A stretch of 64,000 bases of DNA, taken from contig NZ_QOKV01000010.1 in assembly GCF_008365405.1 (NCBI RefSeq), positions 124,001 through 188,000 on the forward strand, given 5' to 3'. The notes below the pieces were generated by a model, which worked only from the letters and a program-made list of their open reading frames with translations, had not been told where the DNA came from and searched no databases. Made by a program: the position numbers and the translations under genes. Positions 18,334-27,321 of this stretch are shown one piece after another. The stretch comes from Azospirillum brasilense (GTDB lineage: Bacteria > Pseudomonadota > Alphaproteobacteria > Azospirillales > Azospirillaceae). Position 1 is the stretch's first letter; the number at the start of each line of letters is the position of its first letter.

Positions 18334-19116
18334 ATGACCATGGCCCAAACCGCCGGCGCCGCGCGCAGCTTCCCCCAGGGGGAGCCGATCATCCAGTGCC
18401 GGGGCGTGCACAAGTGGTACGGCGAGTTCCACGTCCTGAAGAACATCGACCTGTCGGTCGCCAAGGGGGAGCGGATCGTGATCTGCGGCCCCTCCGGCTC
18501 CGGCAAGTCGACCATGATCCGCTGCCTGAACCGGCTTGAAGAGCACCAGAAGGGCTCCATCGTCGTCGATGGCATCGAGCTGACCGGCAATCTGAAGAAC
18601 ATCGAGCTGGTCCGCCGCGAAGTCGGCATGGTGTTCCAGCACTTCAACCTGTTCCCGCACCTGACCGTGCTGGAGAATTGCACGCTCGCCCCAATCTGGG
18701 TCCGCAAGAAGCCGAAGGCCGAGGCGGAGGAAATGGCGATGCGCTACCTGAAGCGGGTGCGCATTGCGGAGCAGGCGCACAAGTACCCTGGCCAGCTCTC
18801 CGGCGGGCAGCAGCAGCGTGTGGCCATCGCCCGTTCGCTGTGCATGAGCCCGAAGGTGATGCTGTTCGACGAGCCGACCTCCGCGCTGGACCCCGAGATG
18901 GTGAAGGAGGTGCTGGACGTCATGATCGGTCTGGCCGAGGACGGCATGACCATGCTCTGCGTGACGCACGAAATGGGCTTCGCCAAGTCGGTCGCCGACC
19001 GCGTCATCTTCATGGACCGCGGCGAGATCGTCGAGCAGAACACGCCCAACGAGTTCTTCAACAGCCCGCAGTCGGAGCGGACGAAGCTGTTCCTCAGCCA
19101 GATCCTGAACCACTGA
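18334..19116 (+). CDS. aapP: General L-amino acid ABC transporter ATPase
   Basis: This 260-residue ATPase has Walker [11 protein letters not shown]-loop [10 protein letters not shown], signature [15 protein letters not shown], Walker [15 protein letters not shown] and the H-loop in CVTHEMGF. It energises AapQM at the cytoplasmic face. The closeness to HisP/GlnQ-type polar amino-acid ATPases and its position last in the operon support the name. Confidence 0.96.
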   Translation: MTMAQTAGAARSFPQGEPIIQCRGVHKWYGEFHVLKNIDLSVAKGERIVICGPSGSGKSTMIRCLNRLEEHQKGSIVVDGIELTGNLKNIELVRREVGMVFQHFNLFPHLTVLENCTLAPIWVRKKPKAEAEEMAMRYLKRVRIAEQAHKYPGQLSGGQQQRVAIARSLCMSPKVMLFDEPTSALDPEMVKEVLDVMIGLAEDGMTMLCVTHEMGFAKSVADRVIFMDRGEIVEQNTPNEFFNSPQSERTKLFLSQILNH

Positions 19117-19163
19117 TACCCGCCGACCGCGTCGGAGTGGCTTGTTCCGGCGCGGTAAACCAG

Positions 19164-19194
19164 CGCAACCCGCAACGAACGCTGGCGGGTTGTG
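19164..19194 (+). terminator. Hairpin after the aap operon, possible weak terminator
   Basis: CAACCCGC (19166-19173) pairs with GCGGGTTG (19185-19192) and the stem extends two pairs further with a G-U. No clean U-tract follows (TGCCGGTTTCGGG), so it may be Rho-assisted or an unrelated leader hairpin of the next gene. Confidence 0.35.
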
Positions 19195-19258
19195 CCGGTT
19201 TCGGGTTGAATGCAGTCCGTTCGTGCTGTTTGCCGCTATGCACAACGGAGCCTGCCTG

Positions 19259-20344
19259 ATGGAGCTGCTGAGTCCCCGTCCCGGAATTGGCCAGATCAAG
19301 CCCTACCGTCCCGCCCGACCACCGGAGGACGGGGCCGCCTGGGTCGATCTGTCGCTGACGGTCAATCCGCTGGGACCCGGCAAGAAGGCGCTCACCGCCT
19401 ACCGCCATGTGGCGGCGCAAATCCACCGCTATCCCGACTGGTCGCAGGACCGCCTGCGCCACGCGATCGCCCGGCGCTACGATCTGGACGCCGGCCACAT
19501 CACCTGCGCCAACGGCTCCGACGAGATGATCCACCTCGTCACCCAGGCCTTCGCCGGGCCGGGGGACGAAGTGCTGTGCCACGAGCACGGCTACCGCGGC
19601 TTCATGAAGGCGATCCGCGCCGCCGGGGCGACCCCGGTCGTCGCCGCGGAACGGGATCTGGTCGTCGATGTCGAGGCGATGATCGACCGGGCGAACGAGA
19701 AGACGAAGCTCTGCTTCCTCGCCAACCCGAACAACCCGACCGGCACCTACATTCCGTCGGACATGGTCCTGCGGCTGCGCGCCGGCCTGCCGTCGCACAC
19801 TCTGCTGGTTCTGGACTCGGCTTACGCCGACTATTGCCGCCGCGACAACTACAGCAACGGGACGGAGATCGTCGAGTCTTCCGACAACGTCCTGATGGTG
19901 CGCACCTTCTCCAAGCTGCATGGGCTGGCCGGGCTGCGCGTCGGCTGGGCCTATGGCCCGGCGGGGGTGATCGAGGCGGTCAACCAGACGCGCGGCCCCT
20001 TCAACGTCGGGATCGCCGCCCAGGCCGCGGCGGAGGCCGCCATCGCCGACATCGAGCATGAGGAGGCGACCTTCGCCCACAACAGCGCGTGGCTGCCCTG
20101 GCTGAGCCACGAGCTGGAGCAGCTCGGCGTGCGCGTCTATCCCAGCGTCTGCAACTTCATCCTGGCGCGCATCCCGACCGACCCGTCGCTCGGCGTCCAG
20201 GCGGTGCTGGACCATCTGGCGCGCCGCGGCATCCTGGTGAAGCCCACCCAGGATTACGGGCTGGCCGACTGCCTGCGCATCACGGTCGGGCGGGAGGACG
20301 AAAACCGGGCTCTGGTCGCGGCTCTGGGAGAGATTCTGAACTGA
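19259..20344 (+). CDS. Histidinol-phosphate aminotransferase-like PLP enzyme
   Basis: A 361-residue class I/II aminotransferase. Its N-terminus MELLSPRPGIGQIKPYRPAR and the blocks NPNNPTG, DSAYADYC and TFSKLHGLAGLRVGW (the lysine binds PLP) are those of the HisC group. It transfers an amino group between glutamate and an oxo-acid or imidazoleacetol phosphate. Because it lies just after an amino-acid importer rather than in a his operon, it may be a paralogue acting on aromatic or other amino acids. The ATG at 19259 is chosen for its GGAG at eight bases. Confidence 0.88.
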   Translation: MELLSPRPGIGQIKPYRPARPPEDGAAWVDLSLTVNPLGPGKKALTAYRHVAAQIHRYPDWSQDRLRHAIARRYDLDAGHITCANGSDEMIHLVTQAFAGPGDEVLCHEHGYRGFMKAIRAAGATPVVAAERDLVVDVEAMIDRANEKTKLCFLANPNNPTGTYIPSDMVLRLRAGLPSHTLLVLDSAYADYCRRDNYSNGTEIVESSDNVLMVRTFSKLHGLAGLRVGWAYGPAGVIEAVNQTRGPFNVGIAAQAAAEAAIADIEHEEATFAHNSAWLPWLSHELEQLGVRVYPSVCNFILARIPTDPSLGVQAVLDHLARRGILVKPTQDYGLADCLRITVGREDENRALVAALGEILN

Positions 20345-21245
20345 TTTCCGGCTCCTCGCCGGGAACCGGCTCGGGGATGAGATCAGGGATAGGATCTGGA
20401 TGCTGGGCGTGTTCGCGGGCGAAGATGAACAGCCCGGAACCGACCACGATGACGATGCCGACCAGCGAGAGCAGGTCCGGCCACTCGTCGAAGAAGATCG
20501 CCCCGATGGCCAGCGCCCACAGGATCTGGCTGTACTGGGCCGCCCCCACCCGGTCGGCCGGGGCGAAGGCGGCGGCCAGGGTGAACAGGGCCTGGGCGGC
20601 GAAGGTCGTGGTGGCGAAGCCCACCGTCAGAATCCACTGCTCCCGCGTCGGCCACTCGAAGCCGGGGATCATCAGCAGGCCGGACGCGACGGCGGTCGAC
20701 AGGAACACCGTCCCGATCAGGGTGAAGCGCTTCTCGGAATGCCCAATCATCCGCCCGGTGATGACCACGACGGCGGAGCTGAAGGCGCAGCCGAGCGCCG
20801 CGAAATGGCCGGGCAGCAGTTCGCGGAAGCCGGGGCGGGCGACGATCAGCACGCCGATGAAGGCCGCCCCGATGGCCAGCCGCCGACGCCAGCGCACCGG
20901 CTCCTTCAGCACGACGATCGAGAGCAGCGTCACGAGGCTGGGCATCAGGAAGATCATCGCGAAGGCTTCCGCAAAGGGTAGGCTTCGGAACGACATGACG
21001 CTGAGCGGGGTGGACGCCGCCACGAAGACCAGCCGCACCGTCATCAGCCAGGGCCGGTTCCAGCGCAGCAGATCACCGACCCGGTCGCCCCTGGTCATGA
21101 AGACCGGGGAGAGCAGCAACGGCAGGATGTAGGCGAAGAACGTGACCTCGAAGGGGTCCAGCCCATGCCCGATCGCCTTTACCAGCGCATCGCCCCAGGC
21201 GAAGAAGGCGAAGGCCAGGAACGCGAACAGAATGCCCTTCGTCAT
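20280..21245 (-). CDS. EamA/DMT family transporter
   Basis: This 321-residue membrane protein has ten predicted helices in two EamA repeats (first beginning ILFAFLAFAFFAWGDALVKA, second near FAALGCAFSSAVVVITGRMI). Such proteins export metabolites or amino acids. The last 45 residues are an unusual proline/glutamate-rich tail (PIPDLIPEPVPGEEPEISS) that reads antisense into the 3' end of the aminotransferase gene for 65 bases. Good ribosome site (GGGAG) at nine bases. It is the last gene of a minus-strand run that includes cysK and sseA. Confidence 0.88.
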   Translation of the reverse strand: MTKGILFAFLAFAFFAWGDALVKAIGHGLDPFEVTFFAYILPLLLSPVFMTRGDRVGDLLRWNRPWLMTVRLVFVAASTPLSVMSFRSLPFAEAFAMIFLMPSLVTLLSIVVLKEPVRWRRRLAIGAAFIGVLIVARPGFRELLPGHFAALGCAFSSAVVVITGRMIGHSEKRFTLIGTVFLSTAVASGLLMIPGFEWPTREQWILTVGFATTTFAAQALFTLAAAFAPADRVGAAQYSQILWALAIGAIFFDEWPDLLSLVGIVIVVGSGLFIFAREHAQHPDPIPDLIPEPVPGEEPEISSESLPEPRPEPGFRPPARP

Positions 21246-21297
21246 GGCGACGGACTCCCGGCGTTCGGAACGGCGAAGAGCGAACCTGGACGGCCCG

Positions 21298-21939
21298 TCA
21301 CTCGTTGATCGGAATGTGCGGGGCCGAGGTCCGCGGCAGCCAGCCGAGGAGCCGGGGATCGCGGATTTCGCGGGTCACATGCCGGTAGGGCACGAACCCC
21401 ATCGACTGGTAGAGCGGCAGCGCCTTCGGATGGTCGAAGGTGCAGGTGTTGACGAGAAGCCGCGTCGTCCCGCCCTGCCAGGCCAGCCGGATCGCCGTGT
21501 CGAGCAGCCAGGGGCCGAGCTTCAGGCCGATGAAGTCCGGGATCAGCCCGAAATAGGCCAGATCGGTGTCCTCCTCCCGCCGGTCGATCTCGGCGTAGCC
21601 GGCCGGCGTGCCGTTCACGTAGAGGACCCAGATCTCGACCCGCGGGTCGGTGACGACACGCCCCAGTTCCGGCATCGGCATCCGCCGCCGCTCGTGCCAC
21701 AGCCAGGGCTCGCCCACCGTGTCGTAGAGATAGCGGTAGTAGGAGGCGGTCGGCGGGTTGGCCCGCACCAGCGCCACGTCGCCCGCCGGGCGGGGCAGCG
21801 CCGCGTGGGCCGGTGGCGTCGTCATCTCCAGATAGGTGACGATGACGGACAGGCAGCCGGGCGGCGCCGGCGCCGCGAGCTGGGAGTGCGACAGGGACGT
21901 CCGGGGAGGCGGCGTCAGGGAGAATCGGTCTTCAGCCAT
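21298..21939 (-). CDS. GNAT family N-acetyltransferase
   Basis: This 213-residue protein has a central GNAT domain: VEIWVLYVNGTPAGYAEIDR (beta strands), DLAYFGLIPDFIGLKLGPWL (acetyl-CoA site with the non-canonical loop GLKLG in place of R/QxxGxG/A) and LYQSMGFVPYRHVTREI. The N-terminal 60 residues are unusual and may position substrate. The start codon overlaps the end of the second GNAT gene by 25 bases, implying translational coupling. Substrate unknown. Confidence 0.85.
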   Translation of the reverse strand: MAEDRFSLTPPPRTSLSHSQLAAPAPPGCLSVIVTYLEMTTPPAHAALPRPAGDVALVRANPPTASYYRYLYDTVGEPWLWHERRRMPMPELGRVVTDPRVEIWVLYVNGTPAGYAEIDRREEDTDLAYFGLIPDFIGLKLGPWLLDTAIRLAWQGGTTRLLVNTCTFDHPKALPLYQSMGFVPYRHVTREIRDPRLLGWLPRTSAPHIPINE

Positions 21940-22349
21940 TTCTGCATCACGGTAACGGGACCGGTGGCATAGCCCAGCCGCTCATAGAACGCCACCACGG
22001 CGTGGTTCGTCGCGCGCACCATGAGTTGCGCCTTGGGCATGCCTGCCTCCACAAGCCAGCCCTCCGCCGCCCGGACCATCGCCCGGCCATGGCCGCGCCC
22101 GCGACAGGCGGGATCGACCGCCAGATAGTAAAACCAGCCGCGGTGTCCGTCATGACCGACCATGACGGATGCGACGGTACGGTCCCCGTCGCGGCCGATC
22201 AGGATCGTGGCGTTCGGTTTCGATACCGCGAGCTCGATATCCGCTACCGGGTCGTTCCACGGGACCACGAGGTTGCAGGCGGTCCACAGCGCCACCACGT
22301 CGTCGCGGTCCGCCGCCTCATAATGGCGGATGCTCAGCGCACCGCTCAC
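21915..22349 (-). CDS. GNAT family acetyltransferase (YpeA-like)
   Basis: 144 residues; canonical GNAT with acetyl-CoA loop CRGRGHGRAMVRAAEGWL and RATNHAVVAFYERLGYATGP. The overall form (IRHYEAADRDDVVALWTACN) resembles YpeA. It overlaps sseA by four bases (ATGA) and the next GNAT gene by 25. Probable N-acetylation of a small molecule or protein; target unknown. Confidence 0.88.
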   Translation of the reverse strand: MSGALSIRHYEAADRDDVVALWTACNLVVPWNDPVADIELAVSKPNATILIGRDGDRTVASVMVGHDGHRGWFYYLAVDPACRGRGHGRAMVRAAEGWLVEAGMPKAQLMVRATNHAVVAFYERLGYATGPVTVMQKWLKTDSP

Positions 22350-23233
22350 CGCTTCGCCGGCCCGGTTTCAAGCGGAAGGTCGCTGCGCAGCCCCCATTCC
22401 GCCCAGGACCCGTCATAAACGGCCACGTCCTCCTTGCCGGCCGCGGCCAGCCCGAGTGCCAGCACGCAGGCGGTCACGCCGCTGCCGCAGGAGGCGACGA
22501 TGGGACGCTCCAGGTCGAGACCGGCGCCCTTCGCCCGCTCCGCGATGGTTTCCGGCGGCAGCAGGGTCTTGCTCTCCGCGTCGATCAGGTCCGTAAAGGG
22601 CAGGTTCAGGCTGCCGGGGATGCGCCCGCTGCGGCGGCCCGGCCAGGGCTCGACGACAGCGCCCTCGTAGCGGTTGGCGCCGCGGGCGTCCACCACCTGA
22701 TCCACTTGCGAGTCGATGTTGGCGAGCACGTCGTCGGCTCGGCGCAGCAAGCCGGGCCGCAGCGCCGCCGTGAACGCCGCCGGGGCCGGGTCGGCCGGGC
22801 CGGCTTCCAGGGAACGGCCCTCCGCGATCCATTTCGGCAGGCCACCGTCCAGAACGGCGACGGGGCCGTGCCCGAACAGGCGGAACATCCACCAGACACG
22901 CGCGGCGGCGGTGGCCATGCCAGCGCTGTCATAGACGACCACCGTGTCGCCGCTGCCGACGCCGAGCGCCCCGACCTTGGCCGCGAAGGTCGCCTCGTCC
23001 GGCACCATGTGCGGCAGGGGGTGGGTGTCCGGCTGCGCCACGTCGTCGATGTCGATGCGCACGGCGCCGGGAATGTGCCGCTCCAGGAACTCGGCGCCCG
23101 GGTCGCGGTCGGAACCGGGCATGAACCAGGAGGCGTCGAGGACGCGCAGGCCCGGCTGGCCCAGCCGTTCCGCCAGCCAAGCCGTCGGGACGATCGGGCC
23201 GGGGAGGGTGAGCGTGGTTTGCGACTCGGTCAT
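22346..23233 (-). CDS. sseA: 3-mercaptopyruvate/thiosulfate sulfurtransferase
   Basis: A 295-residue tandem-rhodanese enzyme. The N-terminal non-catalytic domain begins AWLAERLGQPGLRVLDASWF; the C-terminal catalytic loop is CGSGVTAC, the CG(S/T)GVTA form typical of mercaptopyruvate sulfurtransferases rather than CRKGVTA of thiosulfate enzymes. It transfers sulfane sulfur to cyanide or thiols. Position after cysK and alaX suggests a role in cysteine metabolism. ATGA overlap with the following GNAT gene. Confidence 0.93.
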   Translation of the reverse strand: MTESQTTLTLPGPIVPTAWLAERLGQPGLRVLDASWFMPGSDRDPGAEFLERHIPGAVRIDIDDVAQPDTHPLPHMVPDEATFAAKVGALGVGSGDTVVVYDSAGMATAAARVWWMFRLFGHGPVAVLDGGLPKWIAEGRSLEAGPADPAPAAFTAALRPGLLRRADDVLANIDSQVDQVVDARGANRYEGAVVEPWPGRRSGRIPGSLNLPFTDLIDAESKTLLPPETIAERAKGAGLDLERPIVASCGSGVTACVLALGLAAAGKEDVAVYDGSWAEWGLRSDLPLETGPAKR

Positions 23234-23248
23234 GAAGTATCTCCCCGT

Positions 23249-23956
23249 TCAATCACGCAGCGCGACGATCACGCGCCGGTTCTGCTTGCCCTTGTTCTCG
23301 ATCTTCACGACGTCGAGCCCGCCGATTTCGCCCAGACGCTTCACATGGGTGCCGCCGCAGGGTTGGCGGTCCACCCCGGCGATGTCCACCAGCCGGACGC
23401 GGCCGTGACCCCGCGGCGGCTTCACCGTCAGGGTGCGGATCAACTCGGGGTTGGCGTCCAGTTCCTCGTCGGTGATCCACAGCGAGCCGACCGGCGTGTC
23501 CGCGGCAACCAGCCGGTTCAGGGCCGCCGCGATGGCCTCCTTGTCGAGCCCCTCGGTCGGGACGTTGAAATCGACGCGGCTGCGCTCCGCCCCGACCTGA
23601 GCGCCGGTGATCGAGGCGCCGGGCAGGACCGCGCAGACGAGATGCAGCGCGGTGTGCATTCGCATGTGGCGATGTCGGCGGTCCCAGTCGATCTCGGCTT
23701 CCACTGGCGTGCCGGGGGCGGGCAGGGGCGCCCCAGGCTCGAGCACATGGATGACGTCGTCCGGCCCGTCGCCCTTCACCGTGTCCACGATACGCAGTGT
23801 GGCACCGGCGATGCGCAGCAGCCCGGTGTCTCCGGGCTGGCCGCCGCCGTTGGGGTAGAAGACCGTCCGGTCCAACCGGATGCCCCGCTCGTCCGCGGAT
23901 GTCACGGTGGCGGTGCAGGAGGTGGCGTAGGCGTCCTCGCGGAAGATCAGTTCCAT
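23249..23956 (-). CDS. alaX: Alanyl-tRNA editing protein AlaX
   Basis: This 235-residue trans-editing hydrolase removes serine (or glycine) mischarged on tRNA-Ala. It has both zinc motifs of the AlaRS editing domain: HTALH near residue 95 and CGGTHV near residue 190, with FYPNGGGQPGDTG at the start. There is no aminoacylation domain. The ATG at 23956 (MELIFREDAY) is the natural start. It lies 15 bases from sseA and 16 from cysK. Confidence 0.93.
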   Translation of the reverse strand: MELIFREDAYATSCTATVTSADERGIRLDRTVFYPNGGGQPGDTGLLRIAGATLRIVDTVKGDGPDDVIHVLEPGAPLPAPGTPVEAEIDWDRRHRHMRMHTALHLVCAVLPGASITGAQVGAERSRVDFNVPTEGLDKEAIAAALNRLVAADTPVGSLWITDEELDANPELIRTLTVKPPRGHGRVRLVDIAGVDRQPCGGTHVKRLGEIGGLDVVKIENKGKQNRRVIVALRD

Positions 23957-23972
23957 GGAACCTCGGGTGCGT

Positions 23973-24977
23973 TTACGAATCCAGCCAATCGGGCACGGGC
24001 AGATTCTTCTCACGCAGGAAGGCCGGATTGAAGAGTTTCGATTGGTAGCGCTGCCCTCCGTCGCAGAGAATCGTCACGATGGTGTGGCCCGGCCCCATCT
24101 CCTTGGCGATTCGGGTGGCCGCCGCCACGTTGATTCCGCTGGAACCGCCCAACACCAGACCCTGCGACTTGATCAGGTCGAAGATGACCGGCAGGGCCTC
24201 CTCGTCGGTAATCTGCAGCGCCTGATCGACCGGAGCGCCCTCCAGGTTGGCGGTGATCCGGCCCTGGCCGATGCCTTCGGTGATCGAGCTGCCCTCGGCC
24301 TTCAGCGTCCCATGGGCGTAGTGATGGTAGAGGGAGGCACCCATCGGGTCGGCCAGAACGATGCGGACGTCCGGATTGCGCTCCTTCAGCGCCAGCCCGA
24401 CGCCGGCCAGCGTGCCGCCGCTGCCCACCGCGCAGGTGAAGGCGTCGATCCGCCCCTCGGTCTGGGTCCAGATTTCCGGACCGGTGGTCAGGCGATGGCC
24501 TTCGCGGTTCGCCACATTGTCGAACTGGTTGGCCCAGACGGCTCCGTTCGGCTCGGTCTTCGCCAGTTCCTCGGCCAGACGCCCCGAATAGCGGACGTAG
24601 TTGTCGGGGTTGGAATAGGGCACCGCCGGCACCAGACGAAGGTCGGCGCCGACGAGGCGCAGCATGTCCTTCTTCTCCTGGCTCTGCGTCTCCGGCATAA
24701 CGATGACGGTGCGGTAGCCGAGCGCGTTGCCGACCAGCGCCAGTCCGATGCCGGTGTTGCCCGCCGTGCCCTCCACGATGGTGCCGCCGGGGCGCAGCAG
24801 GCCCCGGCGTTCGGCGTCGCGGACGATGGCCAGGGCCGCGCGGTCCTTCACCGACCCACCGGGGTTGAGGAACTCCGCCTTGCCCAGGATCTCGCATCCC
24901 GTGGCCTTCGACGGCCCTTCCAGCCGAATCAGCGGCGTGTTGCCGATGGAGCCGATGAAGCCGGTGCGGATGTCCAC
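23973..24977 (-). CDS. cysK: Cysteine synthase A
   Basis: A 334-residue fold-type II PLP enzyme joining O-acetylserine and sulfide. The PLP lysine is in NPGGSVKDRAAL; the phosphate loop is EGTAGNTGIGLA and the substrate loop GSGGTLAGVG. The length and the FLNPGG start fit CysK of alphaproteobacteria; a cystathionine beta-synthase-like role cannot be excluded from sequence alone. GGGAG lies eight bases before the start. It heads the run cysK-alaX-sseA-GNAT-GNAT-EamA. Confidence 0.9.
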   Translation of the reverse strand: MDIRTGFIGSIGNTPLIRLEGPSKATGCEILGKAEFLNPGGSVKDRAALAIVRDAERRGLLRPGGTIVEGTAGNTGIGLALVGNALGYRTVIVMPETQSQEKKDMLRLVGADLRLVPAVPYSNPDNYVRYSGRLAEELAKTEPNGAVWANQFDNVANREGHRLTTGPEIWTQTEGRIDAFTCAVGSGGTLAGVGLALKERNPDVRIVLADPMGASLYHHYAHGTLKAEGSSITEGIGQGRITANLEGAPVDQALQITDEEALPVIFDLIKSQGLVLGGSSGINVAAATRIAKEMGPGHTIVTILCDGGQRYQSKLFNPAFLREKNLPVPDWLDS

Positions 24978-25066
24978 GGACTGTCTCCCGAATCGAATGA
25001 TGAACCGGGCAACACTATCGGATTGCGCACCAGGGAATTCAAGGTCGGCTTGTGAAATGCAGCATT

Positions 25067-25085
25067 GAACGAAATTTCTTCGTTC
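25067..25085 (-). other. Inverted repeat between the NUDIX gene and cysK
   Basis: GAACGAA (25067-25073) pairs with TTCGTTC (25079-25085) just downstream of the NUDIX stop codon. No U-tract follows on the minus strand, so termination is possible but weak. Confidence 0.3.
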
Positions 25086-25105
25086 TTTCTACTTCCCAGC
25101 CCTCT

Positions 25106-25714
25106 CTATTTTCCGATCCACTGGGCACGCAGCCGGTCACGGTTCCGCGCGAACCATCCCAGCGCGATGATGGCGATGGAGTTGTTGAGCGTGTTCTCGT
25201 CGAGCCGCCGGATCGCCTCGTCGGCCGGGACGACCATGATGCGGATGTCCTCATGCTCGTCCGCGCAGCCGCCCGTCGCGGCGAGGCCCCGGCTGTCCAC
25301 CCGTCCGCAGAAGACGGTGACATGCTCGTCGTAAGCGCCCGGGCTGGGATAGTAGTCGCAGATCGTCTCGATGTCCTGGACGGTGCAACCGGCCTCCTCC
25401 ATGGCCTCGCGCCGCGCCACCTGCTCGGGCGTTTCGCCCTCGTCCAGAAGGCCGGCGACGATTTCCGTGAGCCATCCCCGCCCGCCGGCCGAAGCCGAGC
25501 CGACCCGGAACTGTTCGATCAGCACCACGCTGTCGCGGTCCGGATCGTAAAGCAGCACGCCCACGGCTTCGCCGCGCACGCAGACCTCCCGCGGCGGCAG
25601 GACACCGCTCCAGGAGCCGTCGAACTTCCTGTGGCGCAGGCGGTAGACGTCGACCTTGAGATAGCCGTCGTAGACTCTCTTCTTCTCTTGGACCTCGATG
25701 TCCGGATGATCCAC
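25106..25714 (-). CDS. NUDIX hydrolase, ADP-ribose pyrophosphatase type
   Basis: 202 residues; the NUDIX box is GLLDEGETPEQVARREAMEE followed by AG, matching G-x5-E-x7-REUxEExGU. The leading part KKRVYDGYLKVDVYRLRHRK and the C-terminal helix place it with the NudF/ADP-ribose hydrolases that split ADP-sugars to AMP and sugar phosphate. The start is GTG 25714 with AAGGAG at eight bases; an upstream TTG frame has no such site. Confidence 0.9.
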   Translation of the reverse strand: MDHPDIEVQEKKRVYDGYLKVDVYRLRHRKFDGSWSGVLPPREVCVRGEAVGVLLYDPDRDSVVLIEQFRVGSASAGGRGWLTEIVAGLLDEGETPEQVARREAMEEAGCTVQDIETICDYYPSPGAYDEHVTVFCGRVDSRGLAATGGCADEHEDIRIMVVPADEAIRRLDENTLNNSIAIIALGWFARNRDRLRAQWIGK

Positions 25715-25802
25715 GGGCGGGGCTCCTTGGCTTGCGGGGCGTGCACGGTCCAAGGATGTAGCGCATCCGCCCGTCCGGGGCGAGGCGACCGGGGATTTTC
25801 CC

Positions 25803-26825
25803 TCAGAAGGTCGGGTTCAGCTTCAGCGTGCTGTAGCGGTCGGCGGACGGGACGGCGACCGGCTCCAGCTTGGGGCCGCGCAGCAGCTCCAGCGGCACGG
25901 TGACGCCGGCCGGGCCCAGGCCCCAGACTTTGCGATAGAAATCCGCCAACCCCTTTGGCCGCTGGCCGGCGACCCCGACAATCATGTCGCCCGGTTGGAT
26001 TCCCACGGTCGCCGCGGGGCTCTGTGGGGTGACCCGCTCGACCATCAGGCGGCCCTGCTCCTCGCGCAGCGTGACGCCCAGCCACGGCCGCGCGGGTTCC
26101 TGCCGCCGTCCGAACGCCAGGAGGTCGGCCAGGATCGGCTTTAGGGCGGAGACCGGAACGAACATGTTGCCGGGAATGCCGCCATGGGCCGGAACCGCGT
26201 CGCGCACGATCAGCGAGCCGATCCCGACCAGTTCGCCCTTGCGGTCGATCAGGGCGGCGCCGTTGAAACCCATGATCGGTGGTGTGGTGAAGATCGCCTC
26301 GTCCAGCAGATACTCCCAGTAACCGGCGAACTCGCGTTTCGCGGCGATCAGCACCGGCTGCACCCCGGTGGACCCTTGCCGGGTGAGCACCATGGCGCGC
26401 TCCCCCTCCTTGATCGCGTCGGAGTCGCCGAGCCGGACGGGTGCGGCGCTGAACCCCATGCCGGCGCGCAGCAGCCCGAAGCCGCTGGCCTGATCGTAGG
26501 CCACGAACTCCGCGGGATAGCCGCGCCCCTCGCCGGTGGTGACCTGGAGCTGCGCCGCCTCCAGAATCGTGTAGCCAATAGTGAGGATCAGTCCGGCCCC
26601 GTCGATGACGACGCCGGTCCCCTCGCGCTCCGTGCCGAGCGAGCGAGCGCTCTGGCTGTCGGGAAGGATGGTGGCGGAGATGCGGACCAGGGCGCCCGAC
26701 AGCTTCGCCGCGTCGAGCTGGTCGGCCCGCGCCGCAGGGATGGGAAGAAGCACCGTGAGGAAGGCCGCAAAGAAGGTCGCAAACAAGGTCATCGTCCGGG
26801 GGATGCGGCGCCAGCGACCCGTCAT
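25803..26825 (-). CDS. Degenerate trypsin-like (S1C/HtrA) PDZ protein, catalytic residues lost
   Basis: 340 residues with a signal peptide (cut after PAARA), a trypsin-fold domain (about 40-235) and a PDZ domain (about 245-325, PWLGVTLREEQGRL, then GIQPGDMIVGVAGQ). In active HtrA/DegP the catalytic histidine sits in LTNNHV and the serine in GNSGGP. Here these regions read GLILTIGYTILEA and IMGFNGAALID, so the histidine and serine are both missing. The fold appears intact and the reading frame open, so this is probably a periplasmic pseudoprotease acting as a chaperone or sensor. GGGAGG precedes the start. Confidence 0.82.
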   Translation of the reverse strand: MTGRWRRIPRTMTLFATFFAAFLTVLLPIPAARADQLDAAKLSGALVRISATILPDSQSARSLGTEREGTGVVIDGAGLILTIGYTILEAAQLQVTTGEGRGYPAEFVAYDQASGFGLLRAGMGFSAAPVRLGDSDAIKEGERAMVLTRQGSTGVQPVLIAAKREFAGYWEYLLDEAIFTTPPIMGFNGAALIDRKGELVGIGSLIVRDAVPAHGGIPGNMFVPVSALKPILADLLAFGRRQEPARPWLGVTLREEQGRLMVERVTPQSPAATVGIQPGDMIVGVAGQRPKGLADFYRKVWGLGPAGVTVPLELLRGPKLEPVAVPSADRYSTLKLNPTF

Positions 26826-27013
26826 TTTTCCCTCCCTTGGCGGAGTCGAGTCGGGCGGACGCCGGATTGCTCGATCCCCGGATTAAACATGAGCGTCGGG
26901 GCGCTTCCATCAAGGGGTTCCCCGATTCGACCGAAGCCTCTCTGACCGGTCCGTGAAACCTCCGCCCGCCGCGCAACGTTACCCGTATCAGCGACACCAC
27001 GAAGGACGGGACG

Positions 27014-27190
27014 ATGCCCATCAACAGCGAACGCGAACTCGAACAGGCGGTGGAGGAATTTCAGCGTCTCGCCGACGAGCCAGCCGGTTCGCCCGGCGAG
27101 CGCCGGAAACTCGAACTGGATGCGGAGATCAAGGCCTTCTACGTCCAGCACTCCGATGACATGCGCAAAGGCAAGCCACGGCACGAGTGA
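27014..27190 (+). CDS. Small hypothetical protein, 58 residues
   Basis: ATG with GAAGGA upstream, reading MPINSERELEQAVEEFQRLA, ending in a basic RKGKPRHE tail. The composition is strongly helical and charged. I do not recognise the family; the N-terminal half loosely recalls the extra helices found before HTH domains in antitoxins, but there is no toxin partner and no HTH. Codon choice is normal for the region. Confidence 0.6.
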   Translation: MPINSERELEQAVEEFQRLADEPAGSPGERRKLELDAEIKAFYVQHSDDMRKGKPRHE

Positions 27191-27321
27191 CGCGCTGCCG
27201 CCGACACCGGCGCGCATTTCTTCATCGACGCGGAGGGGGCGGCTGACCGACACTGCCGCCGCTCCCGGGCCGGATCGCCGCCCCGGGACGCCGCCGTTGA
27301 AGGAAGGAGCGCGTCCCCACG

